Shown here piece after piece: positions 53,269-60,643 of a stretch of DNA of 64,000 nucleotides. The position numbers were made by a program, and so were the translations under genes. Origin of the DNA: Psychrosphaera aestuarii (GTDB lineage: Bacteria > Pseudomonadota > Gammaproteobacteria > Enterobacterales > Alteromonadaceae); NCBI RefSeq assembly GCF_017948405.1, contig NZ_CP072844.1:2418001-2482000 (forward strand), given 5' to 3'. The notes beneath the pieces were generated by a model. The model saw only the letters and a program-made list of their open reading frames with translations, did no database searches and was not told the origin of the DNA. How positions within the stretch are numbered: the stretch's first letter is position 1; each line of letters starts with the position of its first letter.

Positions 53269-53700
53269 TTACGCGGTAATATCAACCTTTATTTTTCTAG
53301 CCATATCTTGGCTACTTTCATTAACTTGCAGACTATTGTATGAATTAACCGCCGTTTGGCCTAATCCTGAGGAAGTTTGCTGTTGCTCTCGACGGCTAGC
53401 TGCGTTGAGCTCGAGCTGTTGAACAGTTTGAGCGTCAGGAGCCCTAAGCTGATTGGATGTGTCCGCCGTATCCGTTCGCAAACGCTCATCTCGCTGGCGT
53501 TGTTCACTTCTACCAGCCTCTGATTGCAAAGCCTCTTGTTGCTGAATGCTCTCAGTGTTTTGACGCCTTTGTACAGCGTCTTCTTGCTGCTCTCGACGTT
53601 GAACGCTCGTGTCTCTGTTTTGATTCTGCTGTTGGATAAGTTGCTGTTCAGCTCGAACATTTCCACCAACATTTGGTCCGTAACCGATACCTTCTGGCAT
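53269..53700 (-). CDS. Gln/Arg-rich small protein of unknown function
   Basis: Not recognised. The 143-residue protein has about 27 Gln (19 percent) and 15 Arg, concentrated in residues 17-105, and is probably disordered or coiled coil. Its ends differ: a Gly-rich start (MPEGIGYGPNVGGNV) and a more ordered-looking C-terminus (AVNSYNSLQVNESSQDMARKIKVDITA is the region 117-143, Lys/Ile rich). GGAG seven bases before the ATG is a strong ribosome-binding site, supporting a real gene. No signal peptide, so cytoplasmic or specially exported. It lies between the TetR gene and the Slp gene. Confidence 0.6.
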   Translation of the reverse strand: MPEGIGYGPNVGGNVRAEQQLIQQQNQNRDTSVQRREQQEDAVQRRQNTESIQQQEALQSEAGRSEQRQRDERLRTDTADTSNQLRAPDAQTVQQLELNAASRREQQQTSSGLGQTAVNSYNSLQVNESSQDMARKIKVDITA

Positions 53701-53734
53701 AACTAACTCCTAAAATAATCTAGTTACTTTAAGT

Positions 53735-54337
53735 TTAGTCAACGATTTTAAAACTGCGAATATAATCCGATAATGCGGATGTGATCTCTTTAAAAACATC
53801 TCTGTTTTGACAGCTTGTTACCATTTGTGGCATTCCGTTCAAGGTACACATAATTAAAGTTGATACTCGTTTACTGTCAACTGTGTGACTTACCTGATTT
53901 AACTCTTTTGCTCGCTCAATGGCATTCAAAATTGAGCTTTGTGCAGAACAAAAAATGCCATCAATTCTGACTCTTAAACCGTCATCTGTAGCACCAAGCT
54001 CGGCAAGAAGATTGTGAATTGGACAGCCATTGCACATGTCATCCTGAGACGCATTTTCAGAGATTTCCTCTATGGAAAGTGCCATTGCCTCTATTGGATC
54101 ATTGGCTTTTGCTAATGGCTCCCAACGTGCTTTTGACTGCTCTTTAAAAAGCTCATCAACAACGGCATACAACAATTCTTGTTTGTTTGAGAAATGGTGA
54201 TAAAGCGCGCCCTTAGACACTTCAGCTTTGTTGATTATGTCCGACAAACTTGTGCCGTTATAGCCTTTTTGCTGAAATAGGCATGACGCAATTTCTAACA
54301 AATTTTTTCGGGTTTTATCTGGATCTCTTAAGGCCAT
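53735..54337 (-). CDS. TetR-family transcriptional regulator
   Basis: One-component repressor of 200 residues from the ATG at 54337 (MALRDPDKTRKNLLE); an earlier ATG at 54361 is less likely since it would overlap the operator candidate. The N-terminal HTH is clear: GYNGTSLSDIINKAEVSKGALYHHF region at about residues 24-48. The ligand domain has two Cys in a DMCNGCPIHNL segment, resembling TetR members whose C-terminal domain senses small electrophiles or lipids. A palindrome lies 24 bases upstream. Its target is unknown; neighbours are the Gln-rich protein and slp, downstream in the same direction. Confidence 0.88.
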   Translation of the reverse strand: MALRDPDKTRKNLLEIASCLFQQKGYNGTSLSDIINKAEVSKGALYHHFSNKQELLYAVVDELFKEQSKARWEPLAKANDPIEAMALSIEEISENASQDDMCNGCPIHNLLAELGATDDGLRVRIDGIFCSAQSSILNAIERAKELNQVSHTVDSKRVSTLIMCTLNGMPQMVTSCQNRDVFKEITSALSDYIRSFKIVD

Positions 54338-54360
54338 AAAATTTATCTCTACTAATAACA

Positions 54361-54374
54361 ACCAACCGGTCGGT
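54361..54374 (-). promoter_or_regulatory. Candidate TetR operator
   Basis: ACCAACCGGTCGGT, a 14-bp palindrome with one mismatch pair, centred about 30 bases upstream of the TetR start and just after a CATAAT -10-like element on the minus strand. Similar ACCGACCGGTCGGT-type sites are known for several TetR regulators, so autoregulation is likely. Confidence 0.6.
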
Positions 54375-54421
54375 TTTAATTATGCACTAACTTTGTCTTA
54401 AAAATAACCAAAAAGTTCAAA

Positions 54422-55108
54422 CTATCTGCCTGGTAATTTTTTCCAAGTGACTTCATCTCGTACATAATTTGGTTGAGCTAACTCGGCAGGTAGGCCCTCA
54501 CCATTTTTAAACTTGTCTTCCACCAACGTAAAACCAAATTTAACATCCGGTAGTGTAATGTTGCTGATCTCACACTTTACTTTAGACGATAGAATTTCCT
54601 GATATGTGCCCCAACCAGTCCCTACAGCAATGGCATTATCTGACAGTTTGAAATCAGACAAATCAATCGACTCCGGTTTACATACCATATCCGCAAGGGT
54701 TGCTACAGCAACACCATCAATATTGTTATAAATAGCAAAATAAACTTCAGACATCCTCGCGTCTATTGCAGCTATGACTTGTTCAGCGCCATGCTCTTCA
54801 ATAGCTTGCTGTGCCATAAGCGCAAGATTTGAAACGCCTAAAACAGGTAAATCAGCACCAAAAGCAAGCCCTTGTGTAATAGAAACGCCGATTCTAACGC
54901 CAGTAAAACTACCAGGGCCACAGCCATATAAAATGCCATCAAATTGCTCTAATGAAAGCTTCGATTCTTTAAGTAATGTTTCTACGCCAGGCAATAGTTT
55001 TTGAGAATGTTGCTGAGGGCAAACTTCAAAGTAACTAAATATTCTTTCGTCGAGTTTTATTGCTACTGAACAAGCTTCCGTAGCGGCATCTAGGGCTAAT
55101 AATTTCAT
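54422..55108 (-). CDS. tsaB: tRNA threonylcarbamoyladenosine complex protein TsaB
   Basis: Scaffold partner of TsaD and TsaE in the t6A37 tRNA modification. The 228-residue protein has the ASKHA-fold start LLALDAATEACSVAI and GILYGCGPGSFTGVRIGVSI, the hallmark of the YeaZ/TsaB family. It follows yoaA by nine bases, the E. coli order. Confidence 0.95.
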   Translation of the reverse strand: MKLLALDAATEACSVAIKLDERIFSYFEVCPQQHSQKLLPGVETLLKESKLSLEQFDGILYGCGPGSFTGVRIGVSITQGLAFGADLPVLGVSNLALMAQQAIEEHGAEQVIAAIDARMSEVYFAIYNNIDGVAVATLADMVCKPESIDLSDFKLSDNAIAVGTGWGTYQEILSSKVKCEISNITLPDVKFGFTLVEDKFKNGEGLPAELAQPNYVRDEVTWKKLPGR

Positions 55109-55117
55109 AATTACACA

Positions 55118-57031
55118 CTATAAGGTTTTTAAAAAGCTAGCTACTCGATCAGTATCTCTTGTACGTTTCATATCGGGTAAACTTCGCATAAAAGTCTCGC
55201 CATATTGGCGCGTCACCAGTCTTGGATCGCATATTACCAGAGCACCGCTATCAGTGACATCCCTAATCAAACGACCGACCCCTTGTTTTAATGAAATAAC
55301 AGCTTGAGGAATTTGAACATGCTTAAATGGGTCTAAGCCTTTGAGCTTACAGTCCTCCATTCTCGCTTGCAGTAAAGGTTCGTCCGGGGATGCAAAAGGA
55401 AGTTTATCTATCATTACTAAAGATAGAGCGTCACCTCTTACATCTACACCTTCCCAAAACGAACTAGTCCCTAATAGCACGGCGTTTTTTAGTTTGGTAA
55501 ACTTTTCTAGCAATAACCGTTTGCTCGTGGTTCCTTGAACTAACAAAGGCAGCTTCGTTTGATCTTCTAACATTTTAGCAACTAAAGACATGACTCTGTG
55601 GCTCGTAAACAGCAAAAATGCTCGGCCTTTACTCGCCTCAACAAGCTCTAATGCTAATTCTGCGAACGCTCGCACAGCCGCCTTATCGTTTGGCTCTGGG
55701 AAATATCTAGGCACACAAAATAGCGCCTGTTTTTGATAGTCAAATGGACTACCAAGAATTTGAGTGCGCGCTTCCGGTAAGCCTAATTGACTGGTGTAAT
55801 GTTCAAAGTCATCATCAACCGAAACGGTCGCCGAGGTAAAGATCCAGCTTGAATCCGACTCTTTTACAAAGCCACCAAACTTATCAGCGATAGAAAGTGG
55901 TGTGGTATGCAGAGTAAAATGTCGTTTACTGGTCTCATACCAATAACTAAAGCCGGTTTCTTCAATTTGATTGACCCTATCAAACTTCCCACGTAATTGG
56001 ACCAATCGCTCAAAACAGGAATCTATCGCCTCTGTCCGTGAAACAGCTAATTTTAATACGTCGTAAATAAAGTCAAACGACTTGTGTACTAACTGCATAG
56101 CAGCAACAATCTCTTGTTGTGATGCTTTTTCGCGCCAGTTACCTCGTTCACTATCAAAAGGAAATGCTAAACGCATATCCAAAATATTCTTTTCTAAATT
56201 CATTGCTGCTTTATTTAATTGCGACAAATCACGCAAGTTAGTTTGATATTCTGCTTGTATATCTTTACATAATTCAAAAACTTGACGAGAAGAAAAGTGA
56301 TCACCAAAGTATTCCGCTGCGATATCAGGGATTTGATGCGCTTCATCAAATATAATGACATCAGTTTCTGGGATTAATTCGCCAAAACCTGTGTCTTTAA
56401 GTGCCATATCTGCGAAAAACAAATGATGGTTCACAACAATTAAGTCTGCTTCTAATGCGTTTTTTCGAGCGTTAACTACGTGGCACTCGCCAATATTTGG
56501 ACAATCTTTACTTAAACAGTTATCAACACTACTCGTTACATAGGGGATTGCACGGCTATTTTCCTCTATAGAAGTAAGTTCACCTAAATCTCCGGAGTCT
56601 GTCTCTGAGCTCCAACGGCGAACCTTCGATAAGTCTGTGATAAATTCTGGATCATCAAATGGTGGATGCTGACCATTTTGGTTCATACGATAAATACAAA
56701 GGTAATTACTTCGACCTTTTAACAAAGCCGTCTTTAAGCGTGGTTTTATCGCTTGCTTAACCAAAGGTAAATCGCGATGAAACAGCTGTTCTTGCAATGC
56801 TTTGGTTCCAGTAGAGACAATGATTTTTCGCCCGTCTAAAATAGCAGGTGCTAAGTAGGCAAATGTTTTACCCGTACCTGTACCAGCCTCCACTACCAAC
56901 TGCTTACCGTCTTTAATTGCTGCTGCGACCGCATTGGCCATATCTAGTTGCGATTGTCGGGCTTTAAATCCAGGGATAGCTTTGGCAAGCGCCCCTTCAT
57001 CTGAAAAACACTGATTAACTGTTTGTTTCAC
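55118..57031 (-). CDS. yoaA: DinG-family ATP-dependent helicase YoaA
   Basis: XPD/DinG-like superfamily 2 helicase, 637 residues, acting with the replication/repair machinery in E. coli. Walker A VVEAGTGTGKTFAY at about 46-59 (Lys55), DEAH box in IIFDEAHQIPD, and a four-Cys iron-sulfur cluster region: Cys in NYLCIYRM and three more in NCLSKDCPNIGECHVV. Motif VI appears as QGVGRLIRD. It lacks an exonuclease domain, so it is YoaA rather than a longer DinG type. It precedes tsaB. Confidence 0.94.
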   Translation of the reverse strand: MKQTVNQCFSDEGALAKAIPGFKARQSQLDMANAVAAAIKDGKQLVVEAGTGTGKTFAYLAPAILDGRKIIVSTGTKALQEQLFHRDLPLVKQAIKPRLKTALLKGRSNYLCIYRMNQNGQHPPFDDPEFITDLSKVRRWSSETDSGDLGELTSIEENSRAIPYVTSSVDNCLSKDCPNIGECHVVNARKNALEADLIVVNHHLFFADMALKDTGFGELIPETDVIIFDEAHQIPDIAAEYFGDHFSSRQVFELCKDIQAEYQTNLRDLSQLNKAAMNLEKNILDMRLAFPFDSERGNWREKASQQEIVAAMQLVHKSFDFIYDVLKLAVSRTEAIDSCFERLVQLRGKFDRVNQIEETGFSYWYETSKRHFTLHTTPLSIADKFGGFVKESDSSWIFTSATVSVDDDFEHYTSQLGLPEARTQILGSPFDYQKQALFCVPRYFPEPNDKAAVRAFAELALELVEASKGRAFLLFTSHRVMSLVAKMLEDQTKLPLLVQGTTSKRLLLEKFTKLKNAVLLGTSSFWEGVDVRGDALSLVMIDKLPFASPDEPLLQARMEDCKLKGLDPFKHVQIPQAVISLKQGVGRLIRDVTDSGALVICDPRLVTRQYGETFMRSLPDMKRTRDTDRVASFLKTL

Positions 57032-57126
57032 CCAAGCTCATCCAAAAATAACAAATTCGAACTGCAGTTTACCAAATGTAATGGAAGTTAAGAATGTACT
57101 CTTTAAGATTTATTTTGCTCATAAAA

Positions 57127-57152
57127 AAACTCCCGGCGAGCCGAGAGTTTTT
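57127..57152 (-). terminator. Terminator after the peroxiredoxin gene
   Basis: Minus strand AAACTCTCGGC/GCCGGGAGTTT with a tight loop and a run of seven T residues, about 55 bases after the stop codon. Confidence 0.85.
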
Positions 57153-57203
57153 ATATATGTAAGGAAGCAGAATTTGCTTCCCTATTTAAAACTTAATCTT
57201 TAA

Positions 57204-57809
57204 TTATAAAGAATCAGAGTTTTCAGATAAGAACGCAGCTACACCAGCAGGAGTCGCGTCCATACCTTTTTTACCTTCTTCCCAACCTGCAGGACATACT
57301 TCACCGTGCTCAGTGTGGAAGTTTAATGCGTCAACCATACGTAGCATCTCGTCGATGTTACGACCTAAAGGAAGATCGTTAACAACTTGGTGACGAACCA
57401 TGCCTTCTTCATCAATTAAGAAAGATGCACGGAAAGCAACGCCAGCTTCTGGGTGCTCAACGTCGTATGCTTTACAGATTTCGTGTTTAACGTCTGCAGC
57501 TAGTGTGTAACCAACTTGGCCAATACCACCGTCTGCAACAGGAGTGTTACGCCAAGCGTTGTGGCTGAATTGTGAGTCAATTGAAACACCAATTACTTCA
57601 ACACCGCGCTTGTTGAACTCAGCTAGACGTTTGTCAAAAGCGATTAGCTCTGAAGGACAAACGAAAGTGAAGTCTAGAGGGTAAAAGAAAACAACTGCTT
57701 TTTTACCTTTAGTTGCTTCAGCAAAGTTAAATGTATCAACGATTTCGCCGTTGCCTAATACTGCAGCTGCAGTGAAGTCTGGTGCCTGACGGCCTACTAA
57801 AACGCCCAT
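57204..57809 (-). CDS. Typical 2-Cys peroxiredoxin
   Basis: Thiol peroxidase for hydrogen peroxide and organic peroxides. I start at the ATG at 57809 (MGVLVGRQAPDF), 201 residues, because GGAG lies six bases upstream and the family length fits; the frame extends 24 codons further to 57881 but those residues have no match. The peroxidatic Cys51 is in FVCPSELIAFD and the resolving Cys172 in GEVCPAGW. A GGIG motif is present but the C-terminal YF motif of hyperoxidation-sensitive forms is absent, so the enzyme is probably robust. It is adjacent to the iron-storage genes, which fits oxidative and iron stress control. Confidence 0.93.
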   Translation of the reverse strand: MGVLVGRQAPDFTAAAVLGNGEIVDTFNFAEATKGKKAVVFFYPLDFTFVCPSELIAFDKRLAEFNKRGVEVIGVSIDSQFSHNAWRNTPVADGGIGQVGYTLAADVKHEICKAYDVEHPEAGVAFRASFLIDEEGMVRHQVVNDLPLGRNIDEMLRMVDALNFHTEHGEVCPAGWEEGKKGMDATPAGVAAFLSENSDSL

Positions 57810-57996
57810 GGGTTTCTCCAATGTGGTTATTGTTAATAAATTCTTGTGCACAGTATATATAGTTAAAATTTCATAAACCAAGGTGAATTTTCGATTAAAC
57901 CTATCGAAATTATCAATATAGGTAATCCTTTGCTGTTATTTGCCAATAGCAGGATAATACAACGCTTAAAAATAGCACAAAAATAAACAAAAACAC

Positions 57997-58027
57997 TTGC
58001 CAACAAGCTTAATGAGAACTATTATCA
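57997..58027 (+). promoter_or_regulatory. Candidate bfd promoter with Fur box over the -10
   Basis: TTGCCA (57997-58002), 17-bp spacer, TATTAT (58020-58025). A 7-1-7 Fur-like site TGAGAACTATTATCA (58013-58027) overlaps the -10 and differs from the consensus TGATAAT-N-ATTATCA at two positions. This is the placement of classical Fur repression. Confidence 0.65.
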
Positions 58028-58066
58028 CTTGCATTAACAATACGCTCAATTCTTAGGGTTATTAAA

Positions 58067-58261
58067 ATGTACGTTTGCTTGTGCAAAGGCATCACAGATA
58101 AAGACATTCAAGATGTAGTAAATCAACATGGCGTTGGTAACTTACGTGAACTTAAGCAGCACCTGCCTGTTGGTTCTGAGTGTGGAAACTGTACCAAAGT
58201 TGCGCAAAGCGTTATTGATAGAATCATTATCGATGAGTCTTTATTTAGAGAAGTCAGTTAG
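58067..58261 (+). CDS. bfd: Bacterioferritin-associated ferredoxin
   Basis: [2Fe-2S] ferredoxin that reduces the bacterioferritin core and releases iron under starvation. The 64-residue protein has the four cluster Cys: Cys4 and Cys6 (VCLCKGIT) and Cys39 and Cys42 (SECGNC), the standard Bfd fold. It is just upstream of two bacterioferritin genes, and a Fur-box-like site covers its promoter, consistent with expression when iron is low. Confidence 0.95.
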   Translation: MYVCLCKGITDKDIQDVVNQHGVGNLRELKQHLPVGSECGNCTKVAQSVIDRIIIDESLFREVS

Positions 58262-58282
58262 TTACAAATAAGTAATCTAATT

Positions 58283-58301
58283 AATAATGATTCTCATTAT
58301 T
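58283..58301 (+). promoter_or_regulatory. Fur box between bfd and bfr
   Basis: AATAATGATTCTCATTATT, a 19-bp near-perfect palindrome that matches the Fur consensus closely. It ends 26 bases upstream of the -35 of the proposed bfr promoter, so it is not placed for simple repression of bfr. Confidence 0.75.
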
Positions 58302-58326
58302 AACCCGCTGTTTTTATTAGATATTT

Positions 58327-58354
58327 TTGCAAATTCCTCGTTTTAATCTATAAT
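58327..58354 (+). promoter_or_regulatory. Candidate promoter of the bacterioferritin genes
   Basis: TTGCAA, 16-bp spacer, perfect TATAAT, with the bfr ATG about 30 bases downstream and AGGA as ribosome-binding site. Confidence 0.6.
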
Positions 58355-58384
58355 AATCCTATACGCAATCAGTAGGATTTTTTT

Positions 58385-58849
58385 ATGCAATCAAGTCGCA
58401 CCATCCTTACCACCTTAAATGATATTCTTACGGTGGAACTTACTTCTATTAACCAATATTTTTTACATGCTCGTATGTACAAAAATTGGGGGTTTAGCAA
58501 ACTCAATGATAAGTGCTACAAAAAATCGATTTTAGATATGAAGCAAGCTGACAAGTTAATAGAACGTATATTATTTTTAGAAGGCTTACCTAACCTACAA
58601 AAATTAGGCGCTCTATCTATTGGCGAACATACTGTTGAAATGATCAAATGTGATTCACAATTCCAATTAACGCAAATTGCGCAAATGCGCGCGGCAATTG
58701 CCGTTTGTGAAGAACAACAGGACTTCGTTTCAAGAGATCTACTCACTGAAATTTTAGAAGGTGAAGAAGAACACTTGGACTGGTTAGAGACTCAAGACTA
58801 CCAAGTAGAAAATCTTGGTATAGAAAAATACTTACAAGCACAGTTATAA
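58385..58849 (+). CDS. Bacterioferritin subunit with haem Met but degenerate ferroxidase site
   Basis: Ferritin-like four-helix protein of 154 residues. By alignment to E. coli Bfr numbering, Glu18, Tyr25, Glu127 and His130 are kept, and Met52, the haem ligand, is kept. But Glu51 is Asp, His54 is Gln and Glu94 is Gln, so the di-iron ferroxidase centre is incomplete. This is the haem-type partner in two-subunit bacterioferritins such as those known from Neisseria and Pseudomonas. It is followed after 13 bases by the second subunit, and the two probably co-assemble into a 24-mer. Confidence 0.9.
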   Translation: MQSSRTILTTLNDILTVELTSINQYFLHARMYKNWGFSKLNDKCYKKSILDMKQADKLIERILFLEGLPNLQKLGALSIGEHTVEMIKCDSQFQLTQIAQMRAAIAVCEEQQDFVSRDLLTEILEGEEEHLDWLETQDYQVENLGIEKYLQAQL

Positions 58850-58862
58850 AAAGGTATCCATC

Positions 58863-59330
58863 ATGAAAGGCAACAAAAATATAATCGACGCACTAAACGG
58901 TCTGTTGGCATATGAACTAGCAGCGATGGATCAGTACTTCATTCACTCTCGTATGTATGACGACTGGGGTTTCACTAAATTATTTGAGCGAATTGATCAT
59001 GAGTTTGATGATGAAAAAGGTCACGCCTCACTTCTAATCGAGCGCATTCTTTTTTTAGAAGGCATCCCTGACATGGTGAATCGTGATGGTTTACATATTG
59101 GTAAAGATGTACCTGAAATGCTTGAAAGCGACCTTAGAGTTGAGTACGCGGTAGACGCAGCATTAAAAGAAGCAATGGCTTTATGTGAAAAAGAACAGGA
59201 TTATGTTACTCGCAACATGCTTCAGGTTCTTATCGATGATACAGAAACTGATCACGCCCATTGGTTAGAGCAACAGTTAGGCTTGATTAAGAAGATTGGC
59301 CTACCTAACTACTTACAAGCACAAATGTAA
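58863..59330 (+). CDS. Bacterioferritin subunit with complete ferroxidase site but no haem Met
   Basis: A 155-residue ferritin-like protein complementary to its neighbour. Ferroxidase ligands Glu18, Tyr25, Glu51, His54 and Glu94 are all present; the last pair is Glu128 and His131 because of a one-residue insertion (DDTETDHAHW). Position 52 is Lys instead of the haem-ligating Met. It should oxidise iron while the other subunit supplies haem for core reduction by Bfd. AAGG precedes the ATG. It is the last gene of the iron operon before a terminator at 59401. Confidence 0.9.
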   Translation: MKGNKNIIDALNGLLAYELAAMDQYFIHSRMYDDWGFTKLFERIDHEFDDEKGHASLLIERILFLEGIPDMVNRDGLHIGKDVPEMLESDLRVEYAVDAALKEAMALCEKEQDYVTRNMLQVLIDDTETDHAHWLEQQLGLIKKIGLPNYLQAQM

Positions 59331-59400
59331 GCAAGTAGCTTTATTAGTATTTAGTTTAAAACGAATCGCTACTAGCAGTGCTGAAATTAAATATTTACAA

Positions 59401-59428
59401 AAAGCAGAACATTTGTTCTGCTTTTTTT
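59401..59428 (+). terminator. Terminator after the bacterioferritin genes
   Basis: AGCAGAAC-ATTT-GTTCTGCT with a run of seven T residues after it and A residues before it, about 70 bases past the second bfr stop. Confidence 0.88.
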
Positions 59429-59476
59429 GTGTAAGCTGTTAGGTTAGTTATTCCAAATTAACAAAAGGAAGTTTAA

Positions 59477-59698
59477 ATGGCCGATGAAAATAAACCAGTA
59501 AAATTAGAAGTGGGTATTGGTGTTGGTGTTGCAATAGGGGTCGCTGTTGGCGTTGCTACTGACAATGTAGGCTTGGGCATCGCGCTCGGCGTTGCTTTAG
59601 GTGCGGCTTACTCAATGAGCACTCAGCCCAAAACAGAAAATAGCTCACAAGATGTGGAAGATGATCGTAATGATAGTGATACCGGTGGCCAAAGCTAA
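59477..59698 (+). CDS. Small glycine-zipper membrane protein
   Basis: A 73-residue protein of unknown function. Residues 12-49 are a Gly/Val/Ala repeat (VGIGVGVAIGVAVGVATDNVGLGIALGVALGAA), a glycine-zipper pattern able to form one or two membrane helices with tight packing; the C-terminus is acidic and Ser/Asp-rich. AAGGAAG seven bases before the ATG supports translation. No signal peptide cleavage is obvious. It stands alone between terminator and SDR gene. Confidence 0.65.
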   Translation: MADENKPVKLEVGIGVGVAIGVAVGVATDNVGLGIALGVALGAAYSMSTQPKTENSSQDVEDDRNDSDTGGQS

Positions 59699-59896
59699 AT
59701 CTGACCAACGCAAACTTATCGCTAGTGAAATATATTACTAACTCAGATAGGCAGTCCAAACTGATTAGCCGTTTAATGCCAATGGCTTTTCTTTTTAAAG
59801 CTAACTTTCTAAATTAACCGTGCGTATGTTCTCTTTTTTTTGCATAATTAGGCGTTGTGATTAATTTAAAATTAGTATCTGAAATAGGATGTTTTA

Positions 59897-60622
59897 ATGA
59901 AGAAAACCTGTGTAATTACCGGCGGCTCATCTGGTATTGGCCTCAGTTGCGTTGAAGCATTTTTGAACGACGGATACGACGTTTTTAATTTAGACCTGCT
60001 ACCAAGTGAGTTTGGTCGCTTTTGTGAATGTGATATTACTGACTTAAATAAAGTACGAACCACAATAGCTGACATTGCAAAACAACAAAAAATTGATGTT
60101 CTAGTTTCTAATGCTGGCATTCACTTTTCTGGGACAATTGAAACCACCAGCGACAGTGACTTTAATCGAGTATTTGATATCAATGTAAAAGGGACTTATG
60201 CGGCGATACAAGCTGTGTTGCCAAGTATGAAAGAAAACCAATCAGGGTCAATCATCCTCATAGCATCTGATCAAGCATTAATCGCAAAACAAAACTCATT
60301 TGCCTATAACCTTAGTAAAGCCGCTTTAGCCTCAATGGCAAAAACCACCGCGCTTGATTATGCCAAATACAATATACGATCTAATGCATTATGTCCTGGA
60401 ACTATTGAAACGCCTCTTTATCATAACGCCATTAACAGTTATGTTGCAAAATCAGGGGCCAATAAAGAAGAGGTTCACAAAGAAGAGCAGTCGCTTCAGC
60501 CTCTTGGTCGTCTAGGCCAACCTAAAGAGGTTGCCGATTTTGCGCTATTTTTAGCCAGTGATAAAGCATCTTTCATCACGGGAAGTTTACAGGTCATTGA
60601 TGGCGGATATACAGCGCAATAG
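59897..60622 (+). CDS. Short-chain dehydrogenase/reductase
   Basis: Classical SDR of 241 residues with NAD(P)-binding TGGSSGIG (about 8-15), NAG (SNAGIH), catalytic Ser in IASDQ and YNLSK as the YxxxK motif, ending in the usual ITGSLQVIDGGYTAQ. Asp at the end of the second strand (NLDLLP) suggests NAD preference. It lies seven to twenty bases before an amidohydrolase-family gene in the same direction; together they could dehydrogenate a sugar to a lactone and open the lactone, which is inference. Confidence 0.88.
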   Translation: MKKTCVITGGSSGIGLSCVEAFLNDGYDVFNLDLLPSEFGRFCECDITDLNKVRTTIADIAKQQKIDVLVSNAGIHFSGTIETTSDSDFNRVFDINVKGTYAAIQAVLPSMKENQSGSIILIASDQALIAKQNSFAYNLSKAALASMAKTTALDYAKYNIRSNALCPGTIETPLYHNAINSYVAKSGANKEEVHKEEQSLQPLGRLGQPKEVADFALFLASDKASFITGSLQVIDGGYTAQ

Positions 60623-60643
60623 CTTATCTTGGCAGCCATTAAT

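Noticed and set aside
53361..53672. A second minus-strand frame (103 codons) overlapping the Gln-rich gene
   Set aside because: It is a frame-shifted shadow of the Gln/Arg repeat; only the 53269-53700 frame has a strong ribosome-binding site.
57895..57930. Possible OxyR site upstream of the peroxiredoxin gene (ATAG and CTAT half-sites around the palindrome ACCTAT...ATAGGT)
   Set aside because: The spacing between ATAG and CTAT elements does not follow the ATAG-N7-CTAT pattern over the four half-sites; only one half-site fits well.
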